Below are positions 21,508 through 32,940 of a stretch of 64,000 nucleotides of DNA, in pieces; position 1 is the first letter of the stretch; each line of letters starts with the position of its first letter. The notes under the pieces are model-generated. The model searched no databases and had not been told where the DNA came from. It saw only the letters and a list, made by a program, of their open reading frames with translations. A program made the translations under genes and the position numbers. The DNA comes from Xenoacremonium recifei (taxonomy: Eukaryota > Ascomycota > Sordariomycetes > Hypocreales > Nectriaceae), in contig WOFQ01000061.1 of assembly GCA_012184525.1 (NCBI GenBank), forward strand, positions 148,924 through 212,923, given 5' to 3'.

Positions 21508-22575
21508 ATGCGGTCCTCCAAAATGATAAGCGTGGTTCAAGTTCACGCTGAGGGTGAAATAGGTGATGTGATCGTCGGCGGTGTCCTAGACGTCCCCGGA
21601 AAGACTATGTACGATAAAATGGTCCACTTCTGGACTGAGAAGGATGAGTTGCGTCAGTTGCTGCTAAACGAACCTCGAGGACGGCCGCAGAGAAATGTCA
21701 ACCTCATTCTTCCGGCCTGCGATCCTCGCGCTGATGCGGGTTTCCTCATCATGGAGAGCCAGGAATACGTTCCAATGTCTGGCTCAAACACTATTTGCAC
21801 AGTGACGGCTTTGTTAGAGACCGGAATGGTCGAGATGCATGAGCCGACAACTACAATCAACCTTGACACAGCTGCTGGGTTGGTTACTGCTACCGCAGAC
21901 TGTGAAGCTGGCAAATGCAAAGCTGTTTCCTTTGACAACGTTCCAGCTTTTGTTTTTGCTCTGGATCTCGAAGTTGACGTGCCTGGCCTCGGAAAGGTTT
22001 CAGTGGATGTTGCATGGGGCGGCATGATCTATGCCATCGCTAATGTGAGCTGTACCGGTTTAAAGATTGAACCTCAAAATGCGCAGAAGTTAGTTGAGTA
22101 CGGGGAGAGGATCAAACGGGCTGTTCAAGCCAAGTATGATCCTGTGCATCCCGAAAATCCCGGCATTCATGGCGTCACTAACTTCGAATTTACTGCTCCA
22201 CTAGAAGAGGATGGCAATGGGAAGATGGCGTTGAACACAGTAATTGTGTCCCCGGGCCGCCATGATAGGAGTCCATGCGGAACCGGCACTTGCGCGAGAA
22301 TGGCAGTGCTCCATGCTCGGGGACTACTAGCTGAAGGTGAATCCTTTCGTCACATCAGTATCATCGGGACCGAGTTCATGAGCAAGATCCGAGGAACCAC
22401 CAAAGTAGGCCAGTACGATGCGATTCTTCCAACTATCAAGGGGAGGGCTTGGATCTATGGCTTTCAACAGGTTACGCTGGATCCAACTGATCCTTTCTCC
22501 GTTGGTTTCAGGGTTGGAGATCTGTGGCATTCGCCTGATGATAGCACTCACGATGCACTTAAGGGGCTGAATTAA
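21508..22575 (+). CDS. proline racemase superfamily enzyme, Ser/Cys type (hydroxyproline epimerase or 3-hydroxyproline dehydratase)
   Basis: Cofactor-independent enzyme of 355 aa, single exon, start chosen at 21508 (context CACAATG, just before the conserved region). The fold has two halves, each giving one acid/base residue. The first site reads PMSGSNTIC, with Ser where classical racemases have Cys (MCGH). The second reads DRSPCGTGTCARMA, with the Cys kept. Family work links Cys/Cys pairs to proline racemases and 4-hydroxyproline 2-epimerases, Cys/Thr to trans-3-hydroxyproline dehydratases, and Ser/Cys to enzymes with epimerase and/or dehydratase activity. With aconitase X, a DapA-family enzyme and an amino acid transporter upstream, the likely substrate is a hydroxyproline. 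Which one is not decidable from sequence. Confidence 0.9.
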   Translation: MRSSKMISVVQVHAEGEIGDVIVGGVLDVPGKTMYDKMVHFWTEKDELRQLLLNEPRGRPQRNVNLILPACDPRADAGFLIMESQEYVPMSGSNTICTVTALLETGMVEMHEPTTTINLDTAAGLVTATADCEAGKCKAVSFDNVPAFVFALDLEVDVPGLGKVSVDVAWGGMIYAIANVSCTGLKIEPQNAQKLVEYGERIKRAVQAKYDPVHPENPGIHGVTNFEFTAPLEEDGNGKMALNTVIVSPGRHDRSPCGTGTCARMAVLHARGLLAEGESFRHISIIGTEFMSKIRGTTKVGQYDAILPTIKGRAWIYGFQQVTLDPTDPFSVGFRVGDLWHSPDDSTHDALKGLN

Positions 22576-23816
22576 GTCAAACAACGGGCCAGGCTGCACC
22601 TAGTCAAACAAGCAGATAAATGGTGAACTAGACCTCAAAGGTCAGAAGCCAAGTACCCCGTGGTTGTGCCGCGTATAGATAACTTATAAGTCATCCGTCT
22701 GTCCTTGTCATCAATGATATCACAAGTTCAACAACATATTCCCCAGGCCAAAATTACTCATTAGGCAAAATTTTCATTGAGGTGGTTGATTGGCAAGGCA
22801 GCTGATACAGTTTTGTTTATCTTCTTCAATACCCCGTTAATGAATGTACTTTTGCGCGCAAGTTACACCTCTATATAGCTACCCTTTCAGAAGTCAAGAA
22901 AGATGGCTACTCTTCGGTCTCAGACGTATCGATATTGTATACGTATGCCACAATACTCGAATGTGAAACTCAAGCATACCAAGATCCACTTCCGTTTCTA
23001 TAGCTAAGGTCCTGCCCCTCTAAGCTGGGTTGGTGCTGAGCTTGGGCTGAAGAGCAGTCAAGAGCTCAGATGAGAAGATATTGAGATGGAACGTTTTGTT
23101 TTCTTTATTCTTCTTCTCGGTACGGCTCTCTCTCTCAATTCGGTAGAAGGCTGTTGACAGCAGCCCCGGGAAAGCCAGTATAAATTCAACCAACATCAGG
23201 TCAACTGTCAGGCTTCCCGCCGAGCTCGGCAGCAAGCCAGCATTTCTAATGCGTTGGCTGAGATGTTGACCCAGACCGCACCCCAAGTTCGCAAAACCAA
23301 CACGGCTCCAAAGATTGCAAGTCCGAGGCAACACAGCAATATTTTAGACTGGTTTGTGTCACATAAAGCCTTGCTTGGGCTTAATCCAGTACAAAAGATT
23401 GTCGCAACTAATACCCGTTTTACCAATGCAATGGCCCGATAAACATGACCTTGTGGCCTGTTTCAGACCAGCATTTGTAACCGCTATCATAGCATCACAA
23501 CGGCTGGCGATTTTAATCTAGCCGTATTGTTTCTAAAGACGCCGTGATTCGTCGCAGTTAGGCTATCAGCGGGGTTCGGAGGTGGTTGTGTCAGGGCGGT
23601 GTAGGGTAATTCGTTCTGCCGTCACGGCAACGGCGCTCTCAACCCCAAACGTGGATGCCTGCGTACATACCACAAGCCCTCGATGCCCACTAAATCAATG
23701 CAAGTTGCCGGCCGATTCTGATCTCAACCTGCTGCTTTATGATCAACATGAGGTATGCTGTTTCCGCGGATGCAGAATTTAACTGACATCCTCTCCGGCC
23801 GTCCTTTCGCCCAAAG
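22576..23816. other. intergenic with one copy of a dispersed repeat
   Basis: No gene supported. The part 22744-22895 is related to 31065-31205. Short frames at 23020-23430 occur on both strands and look random. Confidence 0.5.
22744..22895. repeat. dispersed repeat, copy A
   Basis: Aligns with 31065-31205 over about 140 bases. The best-matching parts are around AAAATTNCATT, a shared AAGGCAG block, and the 3' part CACCTCTATATAGCTACCCT. Copy A is less AT-rich than copy B. Family unknown. Confidence 0.6.
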
Positions 23817-24802
23817 ATGCCGCCTCCCGCAGCTAGGAGCACACCTGGTCCGCCGTTACCCTACAAAGTAGGGAAATCCCTGGAGCTGAACATCCCAAGT
23901 GGAGAGGTGATCCAAGTATCTATTTTGCGCATCCATCCTGTCACTGTGTCTCCCGTCATGGAAGTGCTCATCAGAACGGTGGATGGAGCTGAGAAGGCCG
24001 TCTTGAAACTTTTTGATCGGTGCTTTGGGGAACAACGCGAACGGCACCCATACAACAAGGAGGCGGAAGAAGCGTGGCAAAATTCCATTCGGTCAGATAC
24101 GGCCGAAGCCCGGCTCAAAGATCTTCAAGATTTCGACGATTCGATCAAGAGAAAGCGATTCCGAGACGCCAATGATGGAAGCGACGACGATGATGACGAC
24201 GAAGAAGGTGAGGAAGAGAATGAAGAAGACGAACTCAAAGAAAATGAAATCAACATCTTTACGATTTTCGAAAGCTCTACGAGAGGGAGGTTCGAGCGTA
24301 TGCTCAACTGAAGCCGCTTCAAGGCCGAAGTATTCCTAGATTCATTAATTCGGTTGTTTACAGTCCACCGGAAGCGCCCACGGATCTTCCGGCTATGTAC
24401 TTCGAGGTTCGAGGGATATTAATCGAATGCATGGATGGATTTCCCCTCTCATATCTGACGTCCTGTCTCCCTGGTCAGCCGCAGTTGTGGGAAAAAATAG
24501 TGAAAAGTGCAGTCGGTGTTGCGAGGGAGGTCAATAGAGCTGGAGTGGTTCATCATGATTGCCAACCCAGGAACATACTAGTGGTGGATAAAGGCGAAGG
24601 CATATTCCAGCCTTGTATGATTGACTTTGCACAATGTGCCTTCAGGGAAGACTATAGGGACACGGAAGATCTAGATGATGATAATGGTTACGCAAGTCTT
24701 GTTCATCGATGGGACAATCACGGGGCTGTCGCGGCTCTTATGAGTATGAGGATAGAGAGAGAGACTAAATATAGATTAGATGTCACGGAATTGCTGAAAT
24801 AA
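23817..24802 (+). pseudogene. protein-kinase-like fold protein with an apparent frameshift
   Basis: The first frame (23817-24311) encodes a beta-rich N-lobe-like part (AVLKLFDRCFGEQR) and then an acidic low-complexity tract (D/E run near residues 120-140). The second frame, open from 24248 to 24802, continues with YEREVRAYAQLKPLQG. It then gives the kinase-like catalytic loop VVHHDCQPRNILV (HxD...N) and the metal-binding MIDFAQC. The two frames overlap and no GT-AG intron of credible size restores phase, so a small indel around 24245-24275 is the simplest reading: either decay or a sequence error. The protein resembles the fungal lipopolysaccharide/choline-kinase-like small kinases that are common near HET and NLR genes. 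Function unknown. Confidence 0.5.
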
Positions 24803-25360
24803 AGCTATTTAGTTCTTCCTCCAGCCTTTAGAGCTACTGGGCGCTGAGAGGCTCACACGAGATTTAAAAAAAAAGGTTATAACTAAGTCATACTTTCAGT
24901 TAGAAGACCTAAGCTATAAGGCATATAAAATCGATATAACTATATATAATTAGTTAGATAGACTTTTATAAATCTATAGCTTCAATCATGAGATGAGAGA
25001 TAGAATATGACAGTGCTATTGCAGGCAGGCGTCTTATACCATATGAGCAGAGCTGATGGGGGCTGATGGGCGGCTGAGGGCAAGCTGATGAACAACTGAG
25101 CCGAGCCGAAGTTGAGTTGGTGAGCAAAGAGGCCGTAAAAGCGGCCACCTGTACTGAGTCACGTGCCGCTTGTGTTTCGTCTCATAAGACCAAGAGAACA
25201 TCGTGGATGAATGGACGAAAATGAGTTCCCGGCACTGAAAACGCGGGACCTGACTGTATGTCGCTCTAGATCAAGGGATACAAAGGGTGTAATAGTGTCT
25301 TTGCTAATGCAACTTCTGAGATTGAATCAGAAGTGAAGATGGTTTCTCATATTTCCATAT
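24803..25360. other. AT-rich, RIP-like intergenic DNA
   Basis: 24865-24990 is strongly AT-rich and TA-rich, as left by repeat-induced point mutation. 25040-25100 has short GCTGATGG-type direct repeats. No gene seen. Includes the 3' flank of the NLR-like gene. Confidence 0.5.
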
Positions 25361-28300
25361 TCAATTTTGTTTACGTTGTGGCGGGCCCAGAGGCGGAAAC
25401 CCGAATATGAGAAATTTCCCAGACGCAGCGCTAATGGCGATACACGTCTTCGAGGCCCAATATTTGTCGTAACGAAAATCATCAGAAGGCCGATATTCAG
25501 TAGGCAGCCATAGCACCTTTGATTTCCTCCAAGTAATCCAGTCTGTGCGTTTGCTCAAAGAATAGCCATACCAGGGTCTGTAGAGAGGTACCCATGCCAT
25601 TCCGTCATCGTAATTCTCTAAGATGCGTAGTAGCTTCCCAGTCACCGCATCCCAGACACGAACCCCTCTTCCTCCATCAAGGTGGTCATCCCCGGCCGTT
25701 GCTAGGTGCCGGCCGTCTGGAGAAAACGTTATGGATCGGAAGTGAATTCCCCTTCCGGAAATATTCAATGTGTACTTCACAGCCCACGTGGCTGTATCCC
25801 AAGCCCGTAGGACACGGGACCTCCCTGCGGCCAAGGTTTGTCCGTCCGGAGAAAATGCAAGAGATGAAAACCAGGAGAACGAAGTCGTATCATCCGTGAA
25901 ACTGAGGGCATGCCGCAGTGATCCGGTCTTTGTGTCCCAGACCTTGACGACTTCGCTAGATGATGTTGCTAGCAGGAAACTGTCCGTAGAATATATACTT
26001 GAGGATATATAGCCGTGATGTTGCGACTGATCTTCTCGGAGTACATGCTGGAATTCTCCCGTCATAGCGTCCCAGAGACCAATAATGTTGTTTTGTAGTA
26101 ACGCCAGCTGATTCCTATCAGGAGAAAATAGAGGTCTAGAGAATCCCTGGGTAGGTTCAGGCCGCTGGGATGTTATAGTACATACCGAGAGTCCTGTGGC
26201 TGCATCCCATATTCCTGCCATATAACCCTCGCACACTGTTACAAGCGCCTGGCTATCGGGGGACCACGCCATGCATTCCACGAACGAGCTATTGACCAGG
26301 GTATGTAACAAGTCTCCTGATTCTGTGCTCCAGATAAGAACAATCTTTTCACCGTAAGCCCACAATGCCACACGCTGAGAGTCGGGAGAAAACCGAGCTT
26401 TGCAACCTGACCTGAGGCCACGCGGCACCTCGATGGATGAAATTTCTTGCCTCGTCATATCCCATATTTTGACATGTCCGTCAAGAGACTCGGAGGCCAG
26501 CAGCTGGCCGTCAGCAGAAAAACGAAGTGAGACAATTTCGCTTGAATGACCATTCAGCGCATATTGAAATGTTCCTCCATTCGATAAGTCCCATATAAGA
26601 ATCTGATTATCCTTCCCGTCAGATGCAAATAACTTGCCATCAGGGGAGAATGTAACGGCGGAATTCGAAAATTGGGAACCCTTGAGCGTATGTCTTGGCA
26701 TGCCGCTCCATTTTATATCCCGGATCTGGATGTCTGAACCGCCGGTCGCTCCCCAGGCAACCAGCTGAGCATCAGGAGAAAACGCCAATGACATGACCAT
26801 GGCCTTACGACCTACACGCCAGCATTGTAGCATATCGGCCTGTCTTATGTCCCAAATCGTGATGAAAGCCACATCGTAGTCTTGATGACATGTGAAGTCA
26901 GGGTCTTTTTCCTCTTTCTGTAATGATGCTATTGCCAGCAGTTGATTCCCCGGGGAAAATGCAAGCGTTGTGATAGCACTTCAAGCATACAACCGTCAGC
27001 ACATGATACAACAGACGCAGGCATTACTGACCTTCTAGCATCAATCGAGATATCTTGCATTATGTCTCCATTCGGAATGTTCCAGATTCGGACCTTGCAG
27101 TGATTGGTCTGCAGCGCAAACATCTTACCGTCTGCAGAGAATCTTGCAACTGGTTTGTAGATGAATTCCTGTCTCTCAAAGTCTCCCTCGGTCCGAACAT
27201 CTCCCTGTAACTCAATAGTGCTGTGTGGTTCCCCAGTACTTACATCCCAGACTCTGATAGGATGATCAGGAGACGCTGAATATAATCTTGGCTCATCAGC
27301 AGAGAACACGAGCCCCTGGTGATCGCCGCCTACAGGTCCAATGCTCTGCTGGTACGTTCCTGTTGCAATATCCCAGACTTTGACCCCTCCCCCAACTCCC
27401 CCCGAAGCCAATTTGTTACTGTCAGGAGAGAACGCAATTGTGTCCATAGTCATGATGCCCGAAGGAAGGGTAGCTGATCGAGCATAACTCTCGAGCGTGT
27501 GTAAACATGTGCTCCAATTATATCCTATTTTCGGTTTCGGATTGACCCAGCTCAGAGTCACTTGATTTTCAGACATCTTTCTGATAATACTTTTCGCCGG
27601 GGCAAAAACAAGAGCAGCGCTATAGGTCTGCAGTGGTGCCTGTTCAATTGGTGCGCGAAAGCTCTGAACAAATCGTAAAGAATCCTGGAGAAATGCCCCT
27701 AGTCTGAGACCTTTATGGCTCTATGTAGCGGCCAATGTCAGTAGAATCATGTGACACGTGAATGAAGTTGGCTTACATCAACGAGGGTAAGAAGCCGCTT
27801 AATCAGTCCAATACTGTCCGCCATCCTCCTAAGAAGACTCAGGGCCTCGAGCCAGTGGAGAAAATGTTTCTCAAGAAATTCAATGATCTGGTGATCATCG
27901 CTGAGTAGGGCTTCGCTGTTAGTCAAGTGATAAACCCAATATAGACAGGCGTATTGAACTTGGGGAGGTAAACAACTGTCAACCTCGCCTATTTCGACGT
28001 CCTCTCGAAGAGTTCCTGGTGAAACGAGACCACAAATGTCTTGCTTGAGGTGACCGCTGCTCGAAAGTACGTTGAGGCACTGATTCGCCAATTTCTCGTG
28101 GGTCTTCCTTTCTTCAATTGCAAATTCATGTCCTTTGTTGTTGATGAGAAAGTCTCGAAAGGACAGGTGAAATAACTTCACTGGAGCATTGGCCTTCGCT
28201 GGTATATCAAGTACCGAATGAAGCAATCCTAATCTCCCGCTAATAGCTTCTGGGCGCTTGTCAAGAAGATAAGCAAGACTAGAGCGCGAGAGAGGAGTGG

Positions 28301-30576
28301 CAAGCAATACGATCGATCCGACAATTGCCTTAAACTCCAGGATAGCTTTATCTCGGTCATATGCATCAAGCCCCTGCAACATCTGTCCTAAGACCAGGCT
28401 GTATGTCTGTCCCAGACTCCCTCGGGGGGTATAATACTCTAGGATGGTTTGAAGTCTTGAATCTGGGCTGCCACCTGGCCTTCTGTCTTCAATGTAAAGA
28501 CAGGCCGTTGATGCAAAGATGAAGAGAGGCGCCGACATGCGAACTAACTTTCCGAAGTTCTCTGCATTGGGCCAGTCTGTAGGTAGCTGCTCGGTCTCAT
28601 CTGCAAAATGATTAAAATCATCTCTGATACGACTCATTCTGAACTCCAAAAAGCATTTGATATCTTCTTCTGCAACGTGATCATCCATCTGGTGGAGAAC
28701 AAGATCCCGGTACGCACCGCTGGCTGCTCTGAAACCGAGCCGGATATGTTGCTCTGGCCTGCTCGTGACGAAGAACCGCAAGCCTGTAGAAATCGGGCAT
28801 TGTGCCATTAGGTTTAGAATAACCTTTACGTCTCCCTCATAGTCACACTCATCCAAGGCATCGATTACTAGCACAATCGTCTGAGTAATTCCTAATACCT
28901 TGTTCATCTCCTCGACTGGTTTGAGAACAAGTTTGTCAAATTGCTCTGTGAGGGCTTTTTCTGAGATAAAGCTGTCGGCTTGAATTGCAGTCTGAGTATA
29001 CTCTCCCGTCCGTGGCTGTGTTTGGATGAGCTGGGCAGCTATTGTTGTGAAAAATCGTGCTGCGTTGCCACGGTCTCCTTCGCCCCGTTTGAAGAAAAAG
29101 CTGGCGCCAAGTGCTCCTCTCCTGTCTAATCCAGAGGCTACTGACCGAGAAATGGTTGACTTTCCAGTCCCTGCCATTCCTTGTAGCCAATAGATGCATT
29201 TGCCTTCCGAGTTATGAACCCATTCGTATATCTCAGCTAGGATAGTAACTCGAGTGCCAGGGAGACAAGCGGTATCGTGCTCATTTGCATGGGAGTCATA
29301 CGCAGCACCGGCGGCGGTGAGAAGCTTCTGCAAGATTAATTCACGTTCGATGTTCAGAAGGAGCGTACTATGAACGAGATCGTCAGTGTTGGATCAGCCG
29401 TGCAAACATTGGATGGGCAACATACCCGTGTTCTTGTTGCAACTGTTCTGCAATCTCGAGGAGTCGGTTGTTCGTTGTCCGGTTCCGATAGTTACAATAT
29501 TTCTCACAGTTATCTGCCGCTCGGGCAAGTTGAACTTCGCTTGTCGCGAGATCCTCCATGTGTGCTTCTAGGTCAGTTATTTTGAGGATCGCGGTGGCCT
29601 TCTCAATCCTTCCAGATTGTTCAACTTTCAGGGTAAATCCAAGAAAAATTAAACATTCAGCGTAAGCTTGAATCAGGGAAGACTCGAGCATTTCTAAGAC
29701 ATCGCTAGGAGGCTGTAGTTTGGAATCGGGCTCCATATATAAACGGCGGTATAAATCGCACTGTAATGCTAAGGAGGTGGCTTTGGCAATGCCGTAGAGC
29801 AACTGGTACTTGAGCTCATGGTAGGCAGTTAAAGACTTCGAATGTCAGCAACTCTTAAGGTCAAAAGAGCTCCAAGGCCTCTTACAGTTAGGACGGCACG
29901 GATAAGCGCCCATGGAGGTGCGGCATGTACGGGATCAACGCTGACCGCTACATCGCCAACGGACACGAACTTGTTCAGGCCTTTCACTGCTTTTTCGAGG
30001 AAATCGCGGACGAAATATTCGTCTCGTCCGATCTTGACCGTCCACGCTCGTTCTTCCTTTCTAGCCCTTTGGCTCACAATCTCTCGCTGCATATCTTCCA
30101 TGATGGCCTGAGCCAGCGAACGAGGCGAACCGTTTCCAGTCGGCTTCTTTCCAAGGTTTTTAAGGATAGCAATAATCTTCGAGTCTGTATTGGAGTTCTC
30201 TACTCGTTCGAAGGCCTTGTCCCACAGCTCGAATTCGGTTGCTGCAGGCTCTGCATCCTCGCTGGCATTTGCGGCGGTCGCTCCAAGACGATTGTCTCCA
30301 GGCGTTATATGAGGATCGTTATTGCAGAGGCCTCCCGCCATCAGTTCGGCGTGTGTATCGTGGCTTTCGTTCGGGGACAAACGACTATCTCTTGGTGATC
30401 CATGATTGCGGGGAAGTTCCGTGTCCTGGATGTGGTGGTGTTATCATCTGAAAGAGATTTCTTTTATAAAAAGAAATTAAGTGACTTACCTGTCTACCAG
30501 GCTCTCTGGAAGCCGAATCGTCGTGAAGATGGCTTCGCAGCCAAGATCGAAGTTTTCCTTTCCTCTGCTGAGGCAT
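25361..30576 (-). CDS. NLR-like NWD protein: NACHT_N - NACHT - WD40 repeats
   Basis: Large cytoplasmic STAND-class ATPase, 1633 aa. Six exons: 30576-30490, 30425-29886, 29802-29426, 29367-27777, 27720-27032 and 26978-25361. All five introns are 53-83 nt and phase-consistent. A basic N-terminus is followed by the NACHT_N domain (ATEFELWDKAFERV, about residues 70-350). The NACHT ATPase follows, with Walker A GMAGTGKST and Walker B VLVIDALDEC. At least 13 WD40 repeats come next (FSPDG...VWD pattern), enough for two seven-bladed propellers. The repeats are diverged from each other, unlike the near-identical arrays of het-d/het-e genes under repeat concerted evolution. Proteins of this architecture act in heterokaryon incompatibility or as intracellular sensors. 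Its ligand is unknown. Confidence 0.88.
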
Positions 30577-31342
30577 TTTGGAGATTACGCTTCACCAAAG
30601 CAGGGTCCTGCACCCTCTGACCTCCCTAAAAGATCTTTCGTCCAAGATAATGCGGACGGAGCCTGCAGGCTTGTCGCCCCAGCTCTAAGCCATCGAGAAG
30701 AGAGAGGCTACGCTGTATTTATCGTGAAACCGATGGAGGCAGCTGGTACTGTTCAAACAGTTGGGTTGCGCAAATGTGCAGATATAATTATGTGTGAGGG
30801 GAAAAATCAGGTTAGGCAACATCAGGCGTCCACAATCTGACAATCTTCCAGCCCGTGGGGGCCAAAACGTAAAACGCATGATGTGCTGTCCAATCAAATC
30901 TGTTGCATAATCCTGCTCGTAAGCTGCATTCTGATTCTCATGAACTTCTCGTGTGGAACGCAATAAGCACCATAAGCACGAATCTTTGCAGGGACGGGAA
31001 GATTTGCCTGGATCTAAGTCTCAGGGTCTTCGCGATCTAGATCAGTACTGAACGAATAAATCCAGTCTAGGCTAAAATTCCGTATTAGATAAAATTTGCA
31101 TTACGGTAATTAACCAGTAAGGCAGTTAATTCGGTTTTATTTTATTAATAAATATGTTTTTATGCGCTAGTAGCACCTCTATATAGTTACCCTTTAAGAA
31201 GGTTAATATACTGCCTTATCTGGGGGCTTTTTGATTACTTATTTCGAATATGGATGAGTGGCGTATACGGATGAGTATTAGAAAGCGATCGGTAGTAATA
31301 TATTAATAAGAGTAGCCGGAATTCTCTGAGCCAAACCATGTC
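30577..31342. other. intergenic with RIP-like repeat copy
   Basis: Contains the NLR promoter side and, at 31065-31205, the AT-rich second copy of the dispersed repeat. Frames at 30481-30963 are antisense to the first NLR exon or random. Confidence 0.5.
31065..31205. repeat. dispersed repeat, copy B (RIP-like)
   Basis: Counterpart of 22744-22895. Where the copies differ, this one often has T for C or A for G (for example GTTACCC against GCTACCC), consistent with RIP-type C-to-T decay. Confidence 0.6.
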
Positions 31343-32544
31343 TCAAACATACGTCGGCGTCAGTCCATTGTTAACCTTGTTCAGCCGCTCATTCTCAACC
31401 TCAATCTGCTTCGAGCTGATATTGGCAATTGTGCGTGCCTTAACCCAGTCTTGAGCCAAGATCACATCGTCCGGATTCTCGCTGGCCAGCATTCCCTCTT
31501 TCTTGAGCACGTCACTCTTTGCTCCCCTGAGGACTGCATCATCCCCAACTCGCACGAAGTAGAGGACACCAAGCCGATCAAGGTGCGCTTGGTCCACTGG
31601 AGGTGCGACGACACGGTGAATGCTACTTTTCAAGAAGCCGTTGGAGAGGAATTGAAGTTGGTCGGCTACATTGACGGTAATGGACTCGGGGTACGGCCGG
31701 ACGTACTTCCATTCACCTTTGGGAGTCCGGACCTGAAGAGCCGTGATAGGCTGGCGAAATAGGAGCGTTAGAGAACCGAAGTCGCTATGGCCTTTGAGCC
31801 AGATATTGTCGAGCGCCTCGTTCTGTTCTGGGGTACGAGCATGATACTTCATATAACGCAGATACGAGCTGTGCTTGTCATCGTACTTGTGGATGTCAGT
31901 GAAGTGATTCTCGGGCAGATGCAGCACCATGGCAAACAGGCGGAGTAACTTCATGACGATCCCGTTGTGAATGTGCTTGCTGAACTTCTCAATTGCGCCC
32001 CAGTGGCTGGATAGGACGCTGGGATGCTGCCTTGAAGGTACATCCTTGCCGAATCTGGGGATGTTGTACACTTCGGTATTCTCGGGTACGCCAGGTTTCA
32101 CTTCCCGAAGTCCAAATGGCTTGTAGCCAATGTACTCGCCTTCGTCGAGATTTGCCAGGCATGCCATTTTGTCTTCTAATGGCAAGGCAAATAAGTCTGC
32201 TGCAATATCATACTGCTCATCGATCTCGGCCTGTGTGAGACCAAATTTGATAACGTATATGAATCCTGACTAGAGATGTAAGCCAATTGTGTTTCGGTAT
32301 ATACCACATAATCATACCAATGTTCTTAAGAGCATCGTAGAGTTGTGCGGCCAGTTTCTCCTTTCCGCCGGGCGTATCGAAGAGAGATAGATCGATGATA
32401 GCCAGGTCCACCCAATCGACTTGAGCAATCGTTAACAGCATTCGCATTAGTCAGGGACTGAAACATACACTGTTGTGTAGACTCTGGTGTCTGAGAATAC
32501 GGCAGTGTGCGCACCGCGGGCACCTCGGTGTTAGTTGACGTCAT
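31343..32544 (-). CDS. 2-oxoglutarate/Fe(II)-dependent oxygenase (isopenicillin-N-synthase-like)
   Basis: Soluble non-haem iron oxygenase of 366 aa. Exons 32544-32469, 32419-32318 and 32265-31343 (introns 49 and 52 nt). The N-terminal DIOX_N part reads VDWVDLAIIDLSLFD and KNIGFIYVIKFGL. The jelly-roll core has the iron ligands in LKGHSDFGSLTLLF (HxD) and SSIHRVVAPP (distal His). The usual RxS 2-oxoglutarate contact is less clear, in DRLGVLYFVRVGDD. Enzymes of this group hydroxylate, desaturate or rearrange small molecules, and in clusters they act as tailoring or degradative enzymes. It is divergently placed from the YCII gene, with a CGG-N3-CCG dyad between them. Substrate unknown. Confidence 0.87.
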
Positions 32545-32940
32545 CGCGGCTAGTACTGCAAGTAAGAAGTGACAAAAATTGTTTCTTTAATCACACGCTA
32601 TGATTGCCTCGTCGGGGAGATTTGAGAAAGGATTATCAGGTATCTGCCATGGACTTGGCTCAGCGGATTACGTTCCGATATAAGTGAAGTAGCCAGAATA
32701 TATGTGTGTCTGGTCTCCTCACTTGACTTTGACGCCACACGGCCGGATCCCGGGCCGAGCGATAGGAGCTGGTCCGTAGTCGCCGACACAATACGGCCAA
32801 TCGATTACGTGTGCCACCAGGAGGAATCGGAGGTCAGATAAAGCATTTTTAAAAAAACGTGGCAAGTGAGGGTTTATCTGTTACTGAGTTGTTTTCTAGT
32901 CTATCTGATTCCTATCACCCTGAAACCAAGGTCAGCCAAC
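32545..32940. promoter_or_regulatory. divergent promoter with CGG-N3-CCG dyad
   Basis: Shared upstream region of the 2OG oxygenase (- strand) and the YCII gene (+ strand). A dyad CGGATCCCG lies at 32744-32752. No gene in it. Confidence 0.5.
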
